Shown here piece after piece: positions 27,401 through 37,778 of a DNA stretch of 64,000 bases. The stretch lies in NCBI GenBank assembly GCA_031213475.1, contig JARUPZ010000002.1, positions 7,452,330-7,516,329 of the forward strand. The letters are read 5' to 3'. Made by a program: the position numbers and the translations under genes. Every line of letters starts with the position of its first letter. Within the stretch, counting starts at the first letter, position 1. The stretch is from Nereocystis luetkeana (lineage: Eukaryota > Sar > Phaeophyceae > Laminariales > Laminariaceae). The notes beneath the pieces were generated by a model. It had not been told where the DNA came from, did not search any database, and was given only the letters and a program-made list of their open reading frames with translations.

Positions 27401-28351
27401 GAGTATTGGTACGAGAGAACCCTTTGGATAAGAGAGCGGACAGTGTTTTATGTGTCGGATCCGCGAGCCGGATGCGCGGGTTTGACCCGCGGCTCAGCAG
27501 AAAACAACTCGCGGGTCATGCTGGCCCGACCCGCGAGTGACCCGTTTCTCACGGGTCATGACCTGACCCGACCCGTGATCTTTTCATCACCCCTGATCCG
27601 ACCTGACCCGACCCGTGAGTTTGAAAATTTGTTGGCCTGACCCGACCCGACCCGTGAGATTGGGAAAACTTTTGATCCGACCTGACCCGACCCGCGAGAT
27701 TTAAAAACCTCTTGACCCGACCCGACCAGTGAGACTTTAAACACTTCCTGACCCGACCCGACCCGACCCGTGACACTTTGAACACCCAGTGACCCGCGAA
27801 AAGCCCTGCTATAAATGCGTTCAATACAATGTAATGTGCAGAATAAATGTCAACAGCGACTGTCCTCGTTGTGGGCAGCAAGTGCGACTCGACGGCAGGT
27901 ACGGCTCGCAAGCGACAGCCAACATCGAGACGTATAGCCCGAAGCTGCCAATACCTCGAACCGTAACACTGCTGTCGAAGACAAACGATGCCGCCGTTTG
28001 CACCCCCGGGGACCACAGAGTAGAGCAGAGTACTCGGCAGGACCCTTGAGTAAACAAAAAATCGTTTTGAGAGGAGGGTCAGGGCGTGGCCTAGAGTACA
28101 CCTTCTTGATCCCCTCGTGTTTCTATTAATAGGGCGCACATGCCTCTTATGAAATGATCAACTAACCACGCAACTTACGACTGTTGCTTTTCGCAGGAGT
28201 TGTTTGAGGTGGGAACGGGCTTTCGGCAACTTGGAGGCGTTTGCCTCGGCTCTAACACAAGGCAGACGATCTTGCCCCGTAGAAACCATCGAGGGCGCCA
28301 CTCATTCCCCGAAAACATGCGGCTTGTATCGGCGGGGGACCCCGTACCACA
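21498..28351 (+). CDS. Ankyrin-repeat protein, multi-exon (3' end uncertain)
   Basis: Exons 21498-21606, 21883-21988, 22754-22833, 23999-24229, 24870-25242 and 26359-26617 chain with phases 1, 2, 1, 1, 2 and 0. The start MKYALLALLLSWSVRSGR looks like a signal peptide or anchor. NTDGSHLHVPMLLASAGSD follows, then LWAAAKGGRVEECESLVQMG, the helix pair of an ankyrin repeat. Next come GDTPLLAACRNGHFPAALCL and GQTALHFCCRHGNEAIAEAL, two clear repeats. The rest is Ser/Arg/Gly-rich and lacks a fold I recognise. Ankyrin repeats bind other proteins. Repeat 1 lacks about eight residues at the exon 3/4 junction, so a tiny exon is probably missing. Further possible exons are 27881-27900 and about 28197-28351, where two frames stay open. 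The protein may continue into the RING gene that follows. Confidence 0.55.
22385..22602. mobile_element. Two tandem miniature inverted-repeat elements (GGGGCC ends)
   Basis: The first unit (22385-22481) starts GGGGCCATAGTAATTAGGAC and ends with its near inverse, GTCCTGATTACTATTACGGG. The second (22477-22602) starts GGGGGACCGTATTAAATAGG and ends TCCTATTTACTGCTGTGGCC. Both share CACAAAAACCTAC inside, so they are copies of one element placed head to tail and sharing the G run at the junction. They lie in an intron of the ankyrin gene. They carry no coding capacity, so a transposase encoded elsewhere would be needed. Confidence 0.75.
24233..24345. mobile_element. TTAA-flanked miniature element, copy 1
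   Basis: It begins TTAACCCCTTGTACC, carries ACTGCAGTCCCGTTTCGGGG and ends AGTAAAAGGATTAA, so TTAA lies at both ends of 113 bp. The left arm matches the inverted arms of the copy at 54714. It sits at the 3' edge of an ankyrin exon. The predicted donor (GTATTA at 24230-24235) overlaps the left TTAA. TTAA target sites are used by piggyBac-type transposases, and assignment to that group is inference. Confidence 0.6.
25577..25800. repeat. 112-bp direct tandem duplication
   Basis: CTGAAGTTGAAAACGACAAG starts at 25577 and again at 25689. The two units stay aligned for about 110 bases with a handful of changes, ending in TTTCGGGCAAAAAAGGC. It lies within an intron of the ankyrin gene. Confidence 0.9.
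26939..27796. repeat. GACCC/GGGTC satellite block
   Basis: About 850 bases are dominated by the pentamer GACCC and its complement. Pure runs lie at 26941-26975 (GGGTC) and 27093-27150 (GACCC). From 27480 on, groups of GACCC alternate with short AT-rich spacers such as GAGATTTAAAAACCTCTT, giving an irregular higher-order unit of about 45 bp. It lies in an intron of the ankyrin gene. Confidence 0.9.
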
Positions 28352-28750
28352 CGCGGTGAGACACCATCCATATCCCCGCCTCCCAGTTAGTGTTTCTTTG
28401 TTCTCATTTCCCACCGTGTATTTGGGCAAGATTCTTGACGCAGCCCTATCTCTATGTACACGTAAACTCCATGCTGAGTCGGGCGATACAGTCAGGTTTG
28501 CGGATTCACAGCAGTTGAGATAATGGAGATGTAGCACCTCCTGGAGAGAAGAATGCCAGTACTGCTGTACCTTACGGTCGATACGTGGCAGGGACGGTAG
28601 TAGTTATTGGCGCATACTTGCCACCGTGTTCACTACTCCGGAGGTTGATATCAAGGCAAGAGAGTAATGAGCATTCGAAGCAGTCGCACATTGTTGTAAC
28701 ATAGCAGAGTACGTATGTGCAGCCACCCCTGCTTGTAGCCGAGCCCCGCC

Positions 28751-28756
28751 TATAAG
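28751..28756 (+). promoter_or_regulatory. TATA-like box ahead of the RING gene
   Basis: CCCCGCCTATAAGCGCGCGG lies about 135 bases upstream of the ATG at 28889. No ATG lies in the intervening C/A-rich leader. A GC-rich context with TATAAG is a plausible core promoter. If real, the coiled-coil RING gene is separate from the ankyrin gene. A single short box is weak evidence. Confidence 0.3.
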
Positions 28757-28888
28757 CGCGCGGCCTGCCGATACAGCTTTTTAAACGTCTGTCAGTAGCG
28801 TTTTAACCGAGAACAACCGTTTGCGTTCCACCTCGCCCGCCCGTCTTCGGCACACAACACCACATCGTTGAAACAAAACTTCGGGAAC

Positions 28889-31800
28889 ATGAAAAAAAAG
28901 TCCGCTGCCGTTGCGACTACCATCACATCGCCAGTAGCCTCCCCCCCGGTTGACGTCAACCCGGCCTACTCAACGACGCCAGATACGCTAGTGCCACCGT
29001 CCCAACAACCGCTTGACGCGACCCCCCGGGGAGGGGTTGGTTCAAACGGCAGTCGTGGTAGCCGAGGCAGTCGCGATAACGGCGGCGGCGACGGCGACGG
29101 TAATCTTGGAGGGAGCAGCATAGCAGAAGCACCCCACAACACGCAGACGACAAGCACCCCCACACCAGCATTGCTCTACGTCTCTACGAGTACCACAAAC
29201 CCGGCGGCGGCGGAGGTGGGTGGTGGCGCTGCTTCAACCAGGGTTGCAGAGCGGAATATGAGGGGCGCGGGGGGCGGGGAGCTGATGGGACAATTCGGAC
29301 CCGGAGATGCACCCGTCGCATTGTTGGGGTCCCACGACTCTCCCGAGGATAGAGAAGAGATTAGGCGCCGCGGATTCAACGCTCTTGGGGAAGGGAGCGG
29401 CACGAACGATCACGTGAGAGCTGTTACTCCTTTATGTTTGTTTACTGTGCACTATCTTGTAGTCCTGTACTCCCTTAATGTATGGAGCAGCACGTTTTCG
29501 CTCCCGATACATTGATTCATCTCTTTATCGCCGGGGGTGGGTACGTAGCCCCGCATTTATCTATCGGCCGCTGCGTTTTTTTTCTCCCACGGATCGAGTT
29601 TTTAGATGATATCAACCCTTATTTAAGGGCTGTTTGTAAAAGCCCTCACGGTATACGCCGTATCCAACGTGCAACGTTCCTTCTATTGGCTGTACGTAGC
29701 ACCACAGCACGCAACCACAGGAAAACAAGTCTCGCCTGCCGCATGCCCTGCTCCGGCGTACTGTAGACTCAATCGCCCCCTGTCAACCTTCAACGTTCCT
29801 TCCCTCTATTTCCTGAGGCATAGCAAGCAAGGAGGAAAGATGGCACGCCTGTTGCATATAAACTTTGCTGCGACGTATATACCAATAGCGCAGATTCGGT
29901 CGGGCCCCGTTGTTTTACCGGTGTGAGCAGGTAGAGCTTATCAGGGTGTTGTGGCTGCAGGAGAAGGAGAGCAGACTGGCCGCAGAGGCAAAGGTGAGGG
30001 TGTGCTTACATAACCTTGTATGTGTCTGCTCGTATGACCCTTCTAACTAAAAACATGACCCTAGTCTGATTCCAAGTTACCTTGTCCCCAAAACGGAGAT
30101 GCAGTTAAAGCGCAATATAGGCTGCATAGATGGCGCGCAACGGGTAGCGGAGAGCACCTCAAGCTATCACCTGTATCTCGAGGAGAAATACGGACGTAGC
30201 CCCCCCCCCCCCCCGTAAACCGCGCACGCTCCTTTGAAGAGGACGGGGGGGGGGGACTCGAAACGAACGCATTTGTGATGCATTGAAGCGGACGCGTTGC
30301 AGTATCTCGAGTTTCTACTGATAGCTTATTTTCGACGAAATCGTATAACATCGATAGGGAACGACTCGGCTACATGGGACCCCCCATTCCCCGACACGAG
30401 ATAGATTAATACCTTCACAGACGCACAAACACAGCATCTCCCTTCCTTCCTTCCTTCCTTCCTTGTTCAGAAACCTAACATGCAGCTTGTTTGTCCGGGT
30501 GTTGTCATCGATGCCCACAAGAAGACATGCATGCCAAACCACGTGGCCGACCTTCCTGACGTCGAAGACAAAACGCTCCATTATATATACAAACAGAGAC
30601 AACCTCCCCTGCTTTCCTATGCTCCCGACTTTTTTAAACTACTCAAACGTCGCCCTCCTCTTACCGGCAAACACGTTTTTCGCATTTTTGGTTTTGTGTG
30701 TGAAGGCCGAAGCAGTCCGGGATCAGAGCGCTCGCTTATGGAACGAGCTTGTGCGGAGCGAGAAGAAGGTGCGTAGTACACGATGCCATGAACATAATAT
30801 CGCATGGTGCTGCATGCCTGGTTTGTGGCAAGGGCAGGGGGGGGGGGGGGGGTTGCTCTGCCCTCAGCCACAGGCATGCACCGAGTGAAAGCAAAAACCA
30901 CACAAACCATGCACTGGGCACAGTGTTGTGTGTTTAGCCTTGGACATATACAGGTTTTCATAGTCAGGTCGGCGGCGGGGGGGGGGGGGGGGGGGCGCTA
31001 TGTGACCTAAGGGAGGGATCTGAGTTACGAAGAGGAGGGAGCTGAAGAATAGTATTGGGCGAATCATCGAAGGTACAAATGGAAAACTAAAGCAAAAAAA
31101 ACGCTCAGATGTCCTCCAGACGATGGAAGTGACAGCCAGCCCCCTCCACGTCACGATGCCGGGCGCAAAGTAGCACGGCACATTTAATTACGTTGCTGGC
31201 GGCGGTTTTTGTTTCGACGACACGATATATATATTATCGTCGTTGCGGTGGCGCCGCCCCCCCCCCGTGCGAAACACACGGGAAGAGCAAGCGACTAGCT
31301 GCTGAACCTAAAAGTATGCTTGAGCGGAATGTCGCATGCAAGGGCTGCAGTACGTCGGTTGAGCGAATTTCGTTAGCGACGATTCCCGTTCCCTGCAGAG
31401 CACGCTATCGTTGCTCTGTCTATCTTTCTGACTTTCTCCTTCAATCCTTTCTTTTCCTCCGCCCACCTTCTCTGCGTGCGTAACCGGACGAAACCGCCAT
31501 CGGTGAAAACTGTGAATAGGTGTTGAGCCTGGAGGAAGCTGTAGCAAAAACTCAGAAGGAACGGGACACGCTCAAAGCTACCCTTCTCGGCCAAGGACTT
31601 AAGGTGAAGCTGCGTTGCCCTTTCGGAAAAAAGGGGGCATGGGTATTTCGTACCGGTATCTGGCAAGCCTACCGGTTATTGTGGCTTATTTTGACTAAGC
31701 AGTAGCTTAAATATCTCCTTGTTTCTCTTAATATAGCATTCGCAGTATACATTCCAGTAATATAACGCTTTTTTCGGATGTGGGCCATTCGACAGAAAAC

Positions 31801-33888
31801 GGTATACCGGGGAGACAGGAGTCGGTGTACTTTAAGGTTTGCTATTCCTTGAGCTGTTTTACGGTGACGTTTTGTCCCTTGATTGTGTACCGTTACATGG
31901 CGGAACAAACGCCTGTACACCGTTTTTTGGCTGCTGTTCGAGTCTGGCGGACACGTTTGGAGCTTCTGCAACAGAGAACCCCAACGACATGGGGAATAAG
32001 TGGACGTTGAGTGTCGTCACACATACGGTTCATCCTCCTCACACGCGCGCAAATATGTATGAATACCTAAATTATAAAAATACCATACGACCATACACCA
32101 TGCACGAATACAGGAGCAGTAGTATTGGGTCGTTCTACTGTATAGTACACCTGCAATATCTACAGTATTAGTAGGGCTAATGGGATTTGCTACTGTTCAG
32201 TACGAGGACAGTTGTTGAATAAACCGATTTGACGCGAATGGTTTGGAGGACTTTTCGGTGACGACTGTGTCTGCGCCAGAAGCGCTGTCGTCCTCCGCAA
32301 CACAGGTGGTCGGGACTCCCCCCCTTGCACAATGTGGGCATAAAAAAAACTTGTGGAGAAGCTAAACAATTTAGCACACCATCAGGAGAAGCACACTGAG
32401 AGGTTGTCGACATCTTGTGGGGTTTGCTACATTGTTCAATGTCTCCATAATGATTGGTTTTCACGCCCACATTGGGTATGGGGGAGGGGGGGTCCCGGCC
32501 ACTTGTGACGTGATACCGTCGGAGACCATATGCTGTGCGGGCAGCACGGATGCTGCCAACGGCGGCTCTCATTTTCTGTGCTGGCGATGCTTCGGCGTCG
32601 TCGCTCCGAGAGAGGCGAGCTGCGACTGCTGGTGCTCTACATACATGCCCCCCCCCGCGCAACCGCTCACCCCCGCCGCCGTGTTGTCGTTACTCGGAAT
32701 GTCGCATACCTCTTTTCATCGTAGATCTCTGGTTCCCGCACTGATCTGGTGTCGGATACGGATGTAGACAGCGAAAATATCAAACAGCCTTGGAGGGAAG
32801 TGCTGCTGCTGCTGCCGCTTTGTGATTCAACTTTGATCGGCCTTCTACAGAAAGGCTGAACGGTGTGAGTTATTCTTGTATTAACAGTTTGAATGCCTCT
32901 TTTACCGGCCAGTCCTTTGTTTCCGTGTGAGTAAATACCGGTATACGTGGTACTTTGTATGTGCGCAAACTACTACAATCCCAAGGGACGATCGTTGCAA
33001 GAGCTGGAACAGTTGGAGAAGGACTTCCGGAAAGCTTTGGAGGGCGTATGCGGGGAGAGGGACAGGATCGTTCAGGGGCAGCTCGCTAAGGAAGAACAGA
33101 GACTCTGTGTCGTGTGCCAGGTAAATAGTCCCGGTTGAACGTTCCCTCCCAAAGGTTCCATCGGTTTTTAATCGCAGCGGCGAGATTTCAGCAATCGAAC
33201 GATGAAATTTTCTCGCCAAGGACTGTGTTTCGTTTGCAAACGACACTACTAATAGAGAGGGAGGGACGCGGGGCGGGGCGGGGCGGGGCGGGGCGGGGCG
33301 GGGAAAGCACTTGAGTACGTTGTGCGGAACTCCAACAATAGGCGTGCGGGGGCATAGATGTGAAGATTAGCATAATGCACGCTTCGAACGTTCTCGCAAC
33401 CGACCGCGCGGCGACGATCCCCCGGTCGACCTGCGACCGACAACATTTTCCATTTCTTACCGTTACCCCCCCTCTTCCCCCCCCCCTTCCCCCTTCCTTA
33501 TGGACGTCATGAATATAATTGAAACGTGTTTCCACCGGTTCTTTCAACAGCCACCTTATACTATCGTATCCAACCTGTACGACAATAGCAAACCCACACT
33601 CTATTTAGCATTCAAAACCAACCTCGGGAAACCCAAAAGACGATTTGGACGACTTTATGGCTGGACCACTCTCGTTGTTGCCCTGTGCCGCTGTCGACGA
33701 AAAGCACCCCCCCCCCACCCCCCCACCACCCTTGCCTCCTCCTTACCCGACAGGAGAACGAGCGAGGGGTGTTGCTGTTGCCTTGTCGACACCTATGCGT
33801 CTGTAGGGGATGCTCCGAGCGACCGGAGCTGACGCTGTGCCCGCTTTGCCGAAACAACATCGCCGAGACCCTCGTCGTATACTCTTAG
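28889..33888 (+). CDS. Coiled-coil RING-finger protein, probable E3 ubiquitin ligase
   Basis: Exons are 28889-29413, 29931-29993, 30706-30768, 31520-31603, 32986-33120 and 33754-33888 (stop TAG), every junction in phase 0, total 334 residues. The first exon codes a Ser/Thr/Gly-rich, probably disordered region starting MKKKSAAVATTI. The next four code a continuous coiled coil (VELIRVLWLQEKESRLAAEA, LEEAVAKTQKERDTLKATL, LQELEQLEKDFRKALEG). The C-terminus is a C3HC4 RING split by an intron: CVVC, 11 residues, CRHLCVCRGC, eight residues, CPLC. All eight zinc ligands are present. RINGs of this type recruit E2 enzymes for ubiquitin transfer, and the coiled coil would give dimerisation or substrate choice. 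An in-frame acceptor before 28805 (in phase 0) leaves open a fusion to the ankyrin exons upstream. Confidence 0.75.
30438..30463. repeat. CCTT microsatellite
   Basis: CTTC units are repeated head to tail in an intron of the RING gene. Poly-G and poly-C tracts occur nearby at 30198-30215, 30838-30853 and 30976-30994. Confidence 0.8.
33266..33303. repeat. GGGGC pentamer repeat, G-quadruplex-prone
   Basis: GGGGC is repeated about seven times on the plus strand, inside the last intron of the RING gene. Runs of four G at five-base spacing are expected to fold into G-quadruplexes. Confidence 0.85.
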
Positions 33889-36780
33889 CCACCGCCGCCG
33901 CCGCCGCCGCACCGCCGCAGTTGATGATGGAGCCCACGTAGTTTGCTGCAGCTTTAGGTTTCAAACTTATCTGTTCTCGTTGCAGATTTGAGTGCAGCAG
34001 CCTAACGTTTGTTGCAGCTTTTGGAAGGTGCCGATCAGCCGCTTGTTGAACAGGCGCCAGCACGAATTAATGTGGAAGAGCCCATTGTCATGTTGTATAG
34101 ACAGCGATATGTTTTTTGTTTCTTAGTGCAAGCGTGATGTAGTATAATAGTGTGCAGGAATGAATATCAGTTCGTAGGAGGCATGCGCCGCCGCCGGAGA
34201 GACACCAGGGTTTTTACTTTTCCCCTCGATATTGGCGAGGGGTTATTCTTGTCAGCAGTAAGCAGATTACGATGGAACCTCACATGAACGGTAGAAATAC
34301 TCCCAATTTTTGTTAGGAAAAAAAAAGGGTGCGCATTGAATAGTGCTTCATGACCAACATTTCCTACGCTAGTATTGTGGGGGAGATTGCCATTTGATAA
34401 TTACCAGCCGCGGTGTTGCTGACGGCTCTCCCTCTGACCCCGAAACACTTCGAAAGAAAGCGGGGGCATAAACGATACTGTACACGGATGTGACATCGAA
34501 CAAAGCCATGCAAACTATCTTCCTAGAGGAGCACAATCATGGTCGCGCAATGGGGCCGTATTCGCTCTTTGTAGACTGAAAGAAGCGCTTGCACCGCCTT
34601 TCCTTGCTGTCTAATACAACGACTCCACTGTGCGTGCGTGGGTGTTGCGTGCATGTCGGTCGTATGTAAGAGGCGCCCCCTAGTGATGATATTTCTCGTG
34701 TTTCTCCCGACCCATTACGCAGCTGGACGCAAAGGATAACACACAGCCCACGAGCTCTCCAACAGTCGCGGCCGACATCGCAACAGCCACAGCCATCGGT
34801 ACAGCGACATCAACAGCCGCAGCCATTGCAACAGCCACCCCCACTTTCCCTATTTTAGTACTGAACGCCATACAATACAAAACACTAACGACACTCCCCA
34901 GCTTCCGGTGGCGGTTCGGCCTAACCAAGGCGTGTGTGATCCTTCACACAACCTCCGCTCCAAACGCCTTGAGTGCCGCGGCAACAGTGTACAGCAATCC
35001 CGTGCATGATACATCTCCACCTCTTAGCCGTCATATCCGACCCCCCCCCCCCCCCCGCCCCCCCCGTCCTCTACAGTTTTGGAAACATGTTTCACCCTCT
35101 CCCGACCCACTTGTTTCGTCGGCGACTCTATTGAGAGTGGCAGCCTGCCCCCCCCCCGTCCTGGCGACTGGGAGACAACGGGTCCAGGTATCTCACGAAA
35201 TCGGGTGCTGTGCCGGCCCGTGTTGTACTTCGCCTCCCCCCTTTGCGCGTCTGAGAAGCGAACACCAGATATGTGGTGGTCCAATTGGGAAGGAAGGGTA
35301 TGAGTGGGATAGGTGGTGTGTGTGGGTTCGTATGTGGTTGGGAGGATGGGTGGGTGGGAAGGTAGGTGGTAAGACCGGGGGGTGGATGGTATGGGTGTGG
35401 TCAGGGCGGGAAATTTACAGATGGTGTTGCAGCGACGATGAAAATGAGGGAGGGTTTACAGGCGAGGGGAGGGGAGGAATGCGTGCCGTTCAGAGGCATC
35501 AATCCTAATTCCACGGGCAAGTTTTCTTACTATCCGCAGCCAACGAGTAGCGTATGTTGGGAGTTGAACAGCATTCACGACAGTCGCCAACATTCTTCCC
35601 TTGCTCAAGCAAACCGGGGGGACGAATTGGTGGTAGCAACGGCACCGCACGCACCCCAGCACAAACCGCCCCACCCCGACCAACACAAAAATCAATGGGA
35701 GAGAGTGGCATACCGCATGAGCACATTGACTGACCAGGTGAGTGGCCACCAGAGCGCCCGTAGCCTCCACGCGATGGCTAAACCCACAATTCGGCAGATA
35801 ATCGATTATTTGGCGGGTCGCCGAAATACACAACGACCAGCACCCATTTATTGAATCGTCTGTATGGCTGGCCACACGGTCGCCGTCTTCACATCATCTG
35901 CTCCAGAGTTCGGTGTCAGGCCTCAGCCTCACTGCCCCCCACACGACTGCCCGTGCATCACGCCCCATGGCCCGATGCACTGCCGTCCTTTGTTCGGACA
36001 CGAAGCCAAATATTCCCATCCCATCGAACCGGCAGCGCGAAATCCGCCCGATACCGTCTCGTGCCCCTCAACAAGAACGAGGAGCACACTATTTCCTGCG
36101 CCGTGGGAGGCGTGACAACCAACGGCCGCCCTGGATTCACCTTCCTGAACCACGTCTTATTGTCAAAGCACGGCGCTTCGCCACCACCCTCGATACTGTT
36201 CTCGTCGAGGTCAATACCGATGGCGCGGCCACCGCAGACAGCACCGCTACCGGCGGCGCTGCTACCGGTGCCGTTTAGACCTTCGTCTCTGCGCGAAGAA
36301 AAAACTCGCGTGGACGCGAGATCATCCAACAGGGGCACGACGTCGCGCTCTTGTGACTCGCGGAACCAAATAACGTGTTGGCTCTGCCGCTACCGTTGTG
36401 GTCCCCGGCGTCGCATCGTCGTGCGTCCCCGCCCTCGCGCCTCTGCTGGGGAAGCCGGTCTTGATGCACCCTCTGCTCGCGCCGCTACTGCTACTGCCGA
36501 TCCCGGTGGCACTCCCGGTGGCGCTCCCGGTGGCGCTGCCGCTGGCGCTCCCGTGGTGGTGGTCCTGGCACTGGCACTGCCGTCGTCGTCGTCGTCGTCG
36601 TCGCCGACGCTATTACTATCCCTGTTGCCTTGTGGCTCCGGAAGAGTGGATCGTATGCGGTTGGTTGGGCAAAATCGGTTCGATTTCGGAAGGGGGGCGT
36701 TCGCGAGGGCAGCGGAACGTGTCGAGCAGCATCGACCTTCAATTGGTCGATCGATCGATAGACTCGATAGATGTATCAAG
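33889..36780. other. Stretch with long GC-rich open frames, no supported gene
   Basis: A 311-codon plus-strand frame (35851-36786) and a 162-codon frame (35366-35854, with a CAG|GTGAGT donor at 35738) stand out. Their composition is biased by GGTGGCGCTCCC repeats (36500-36560), CGT triplets (36585-36606) and poly-C (35040-35057), and all three frames stay open in places. Runs of GCAACAGCCA-type units lie at 34765-34850. I cannot recognise a protein here and call no gene. A decayed repeat-rich gene or retroelement is possible. Confidence 0.35.
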
Positions 36781-36814
36781 CTGTGAGTAGAGGTGTGTTG
36801 CTTACATAGCTCTA

Positions 36815-37410
36815 CCTGCTCGACCACTCAGTCAGCGGCTGACTGAGTGGTCTAGGTTGTCCCTCCGGCCCAACAAAATGTGTGTTTTGTGAGTTCGACT
36901 CTAGTCTCGGCATTATTATCTCCGGGGCGAACTCCTCTCGCCACGCGCTGCTGATCAGAATAGAAAAGCAGTATCATAACAGGAACCCGCCTTCCACATT
37001 TTCCCACCTGGAAATGTTGATGATAGCCGATAGTCGAACTCACGCACATATATCGGGCCGAAGGGATGACCTACTAAACTACAAAATCCGCGGCGGACTG
37101 TGAGGTCTGTTATTAATAATAGTAGCTATCCGTTCGGTCCAATAAAATGCTGGATGTGTGGTTTCTGGGCAAAAATGGTTAATTCCAACCAGTAGCAGGT
37201 CAGCCCTTCGGCCCAATACGAGTATATGATGTGCGTGAGCTCGATTCTCGGTAATCATCAGCAGCGCGTTGCGAGAGGTTTCCCTCCGAAGAAGGCTGCC
37301 GAGACTGAGTCGAACTCACAAAACATATCGGTATACCAGGTACTTCATTCGATCAGAAGGGATAACCTTCTAGACCACCAAGTCAGCGGCTGACTGAGAG
37401 GTCAACAGCT
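36815..37410. mobile_element. Cluster of tRNA-like SINE units in both orientations
   Basis: Four related units are visible: plus at 36838-36912, minus at about 37018-37100, plus at 37196-37262 and minus at 37308-37405. Each carries CCCTTCGGCCCAA or a variant, then TGTGNNTTGTGAGTTCGACT and CTCGG. Upstream lie tRNA A-box-like stretches (CTGACTGAGTGGTCTAGG, CTTGGTGGTCTAGAAGG). GAGTTCGACTC resembles the polymerase III B box. A further decayed piece lies near 37135-37180. A perfect 15-bp inverted repeat with a one-base loop occupies 36822-36852. Together this looks like a tRNA-derived SINE family with repeated insertion. Confidence 0.55.
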
Positions 37411-37778
37411 GTAGCAGTACTACTACTGCTGCACCTGTAGTGCTATATAACCAACAAGGTATTAATATTTGACTTGAGACAATAGAATATGTTGTTTTTG
37501 GCCTCTTCGAAATGTTACTCGCCAGCAACGTCGTCATCGGTGCTACTTGAGATCAGGCCTCCCTTGTGCGCACAGGGGTTCTGCCGCGCTGTCTTCATCT
37601 TGCACTTGCTCAGTACTCCGTAATGCTCAGGGTTTTGGCTGCCAGCTGGGCGTCGAAAAATGCGCACATTGCCCTATGAAAAAAAGCCTTCGTATCTACA
37701 CAACACCTGACTGCACAGGTATAGTGAACACTCTGCTCTATCGCACTGCCTCGCTCTCGCTTTCCCTGCCTGCGGAAG

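Noticed and set aside
27789-28049. Possible zinc finger CYKCVQYNVMC...CPRCG
   Set aside because: The cysteine-rich stretch starts inside the GACCC satellite and crosses a likely acceptor. The only supportable coding part is a possible 20-base exon in that frame.
35851-36786. Longest open frame of the middle region (311 codons, plus)
   Set aside because: The frame is kept open by GC-rich repeats (GGTGGCGCTCCC, CGT triplets). Other frames are also open, and no domain or consistent splice signals were found.
36822-36852. Perfect 15-bp inverted repeat read as a transcription terminator
   Set aside because: Intrinsic terminators are bacterial. This is nuclear eukaryotic DNA, and the palindrome lies at the head of a tRNA-like repeat unit.
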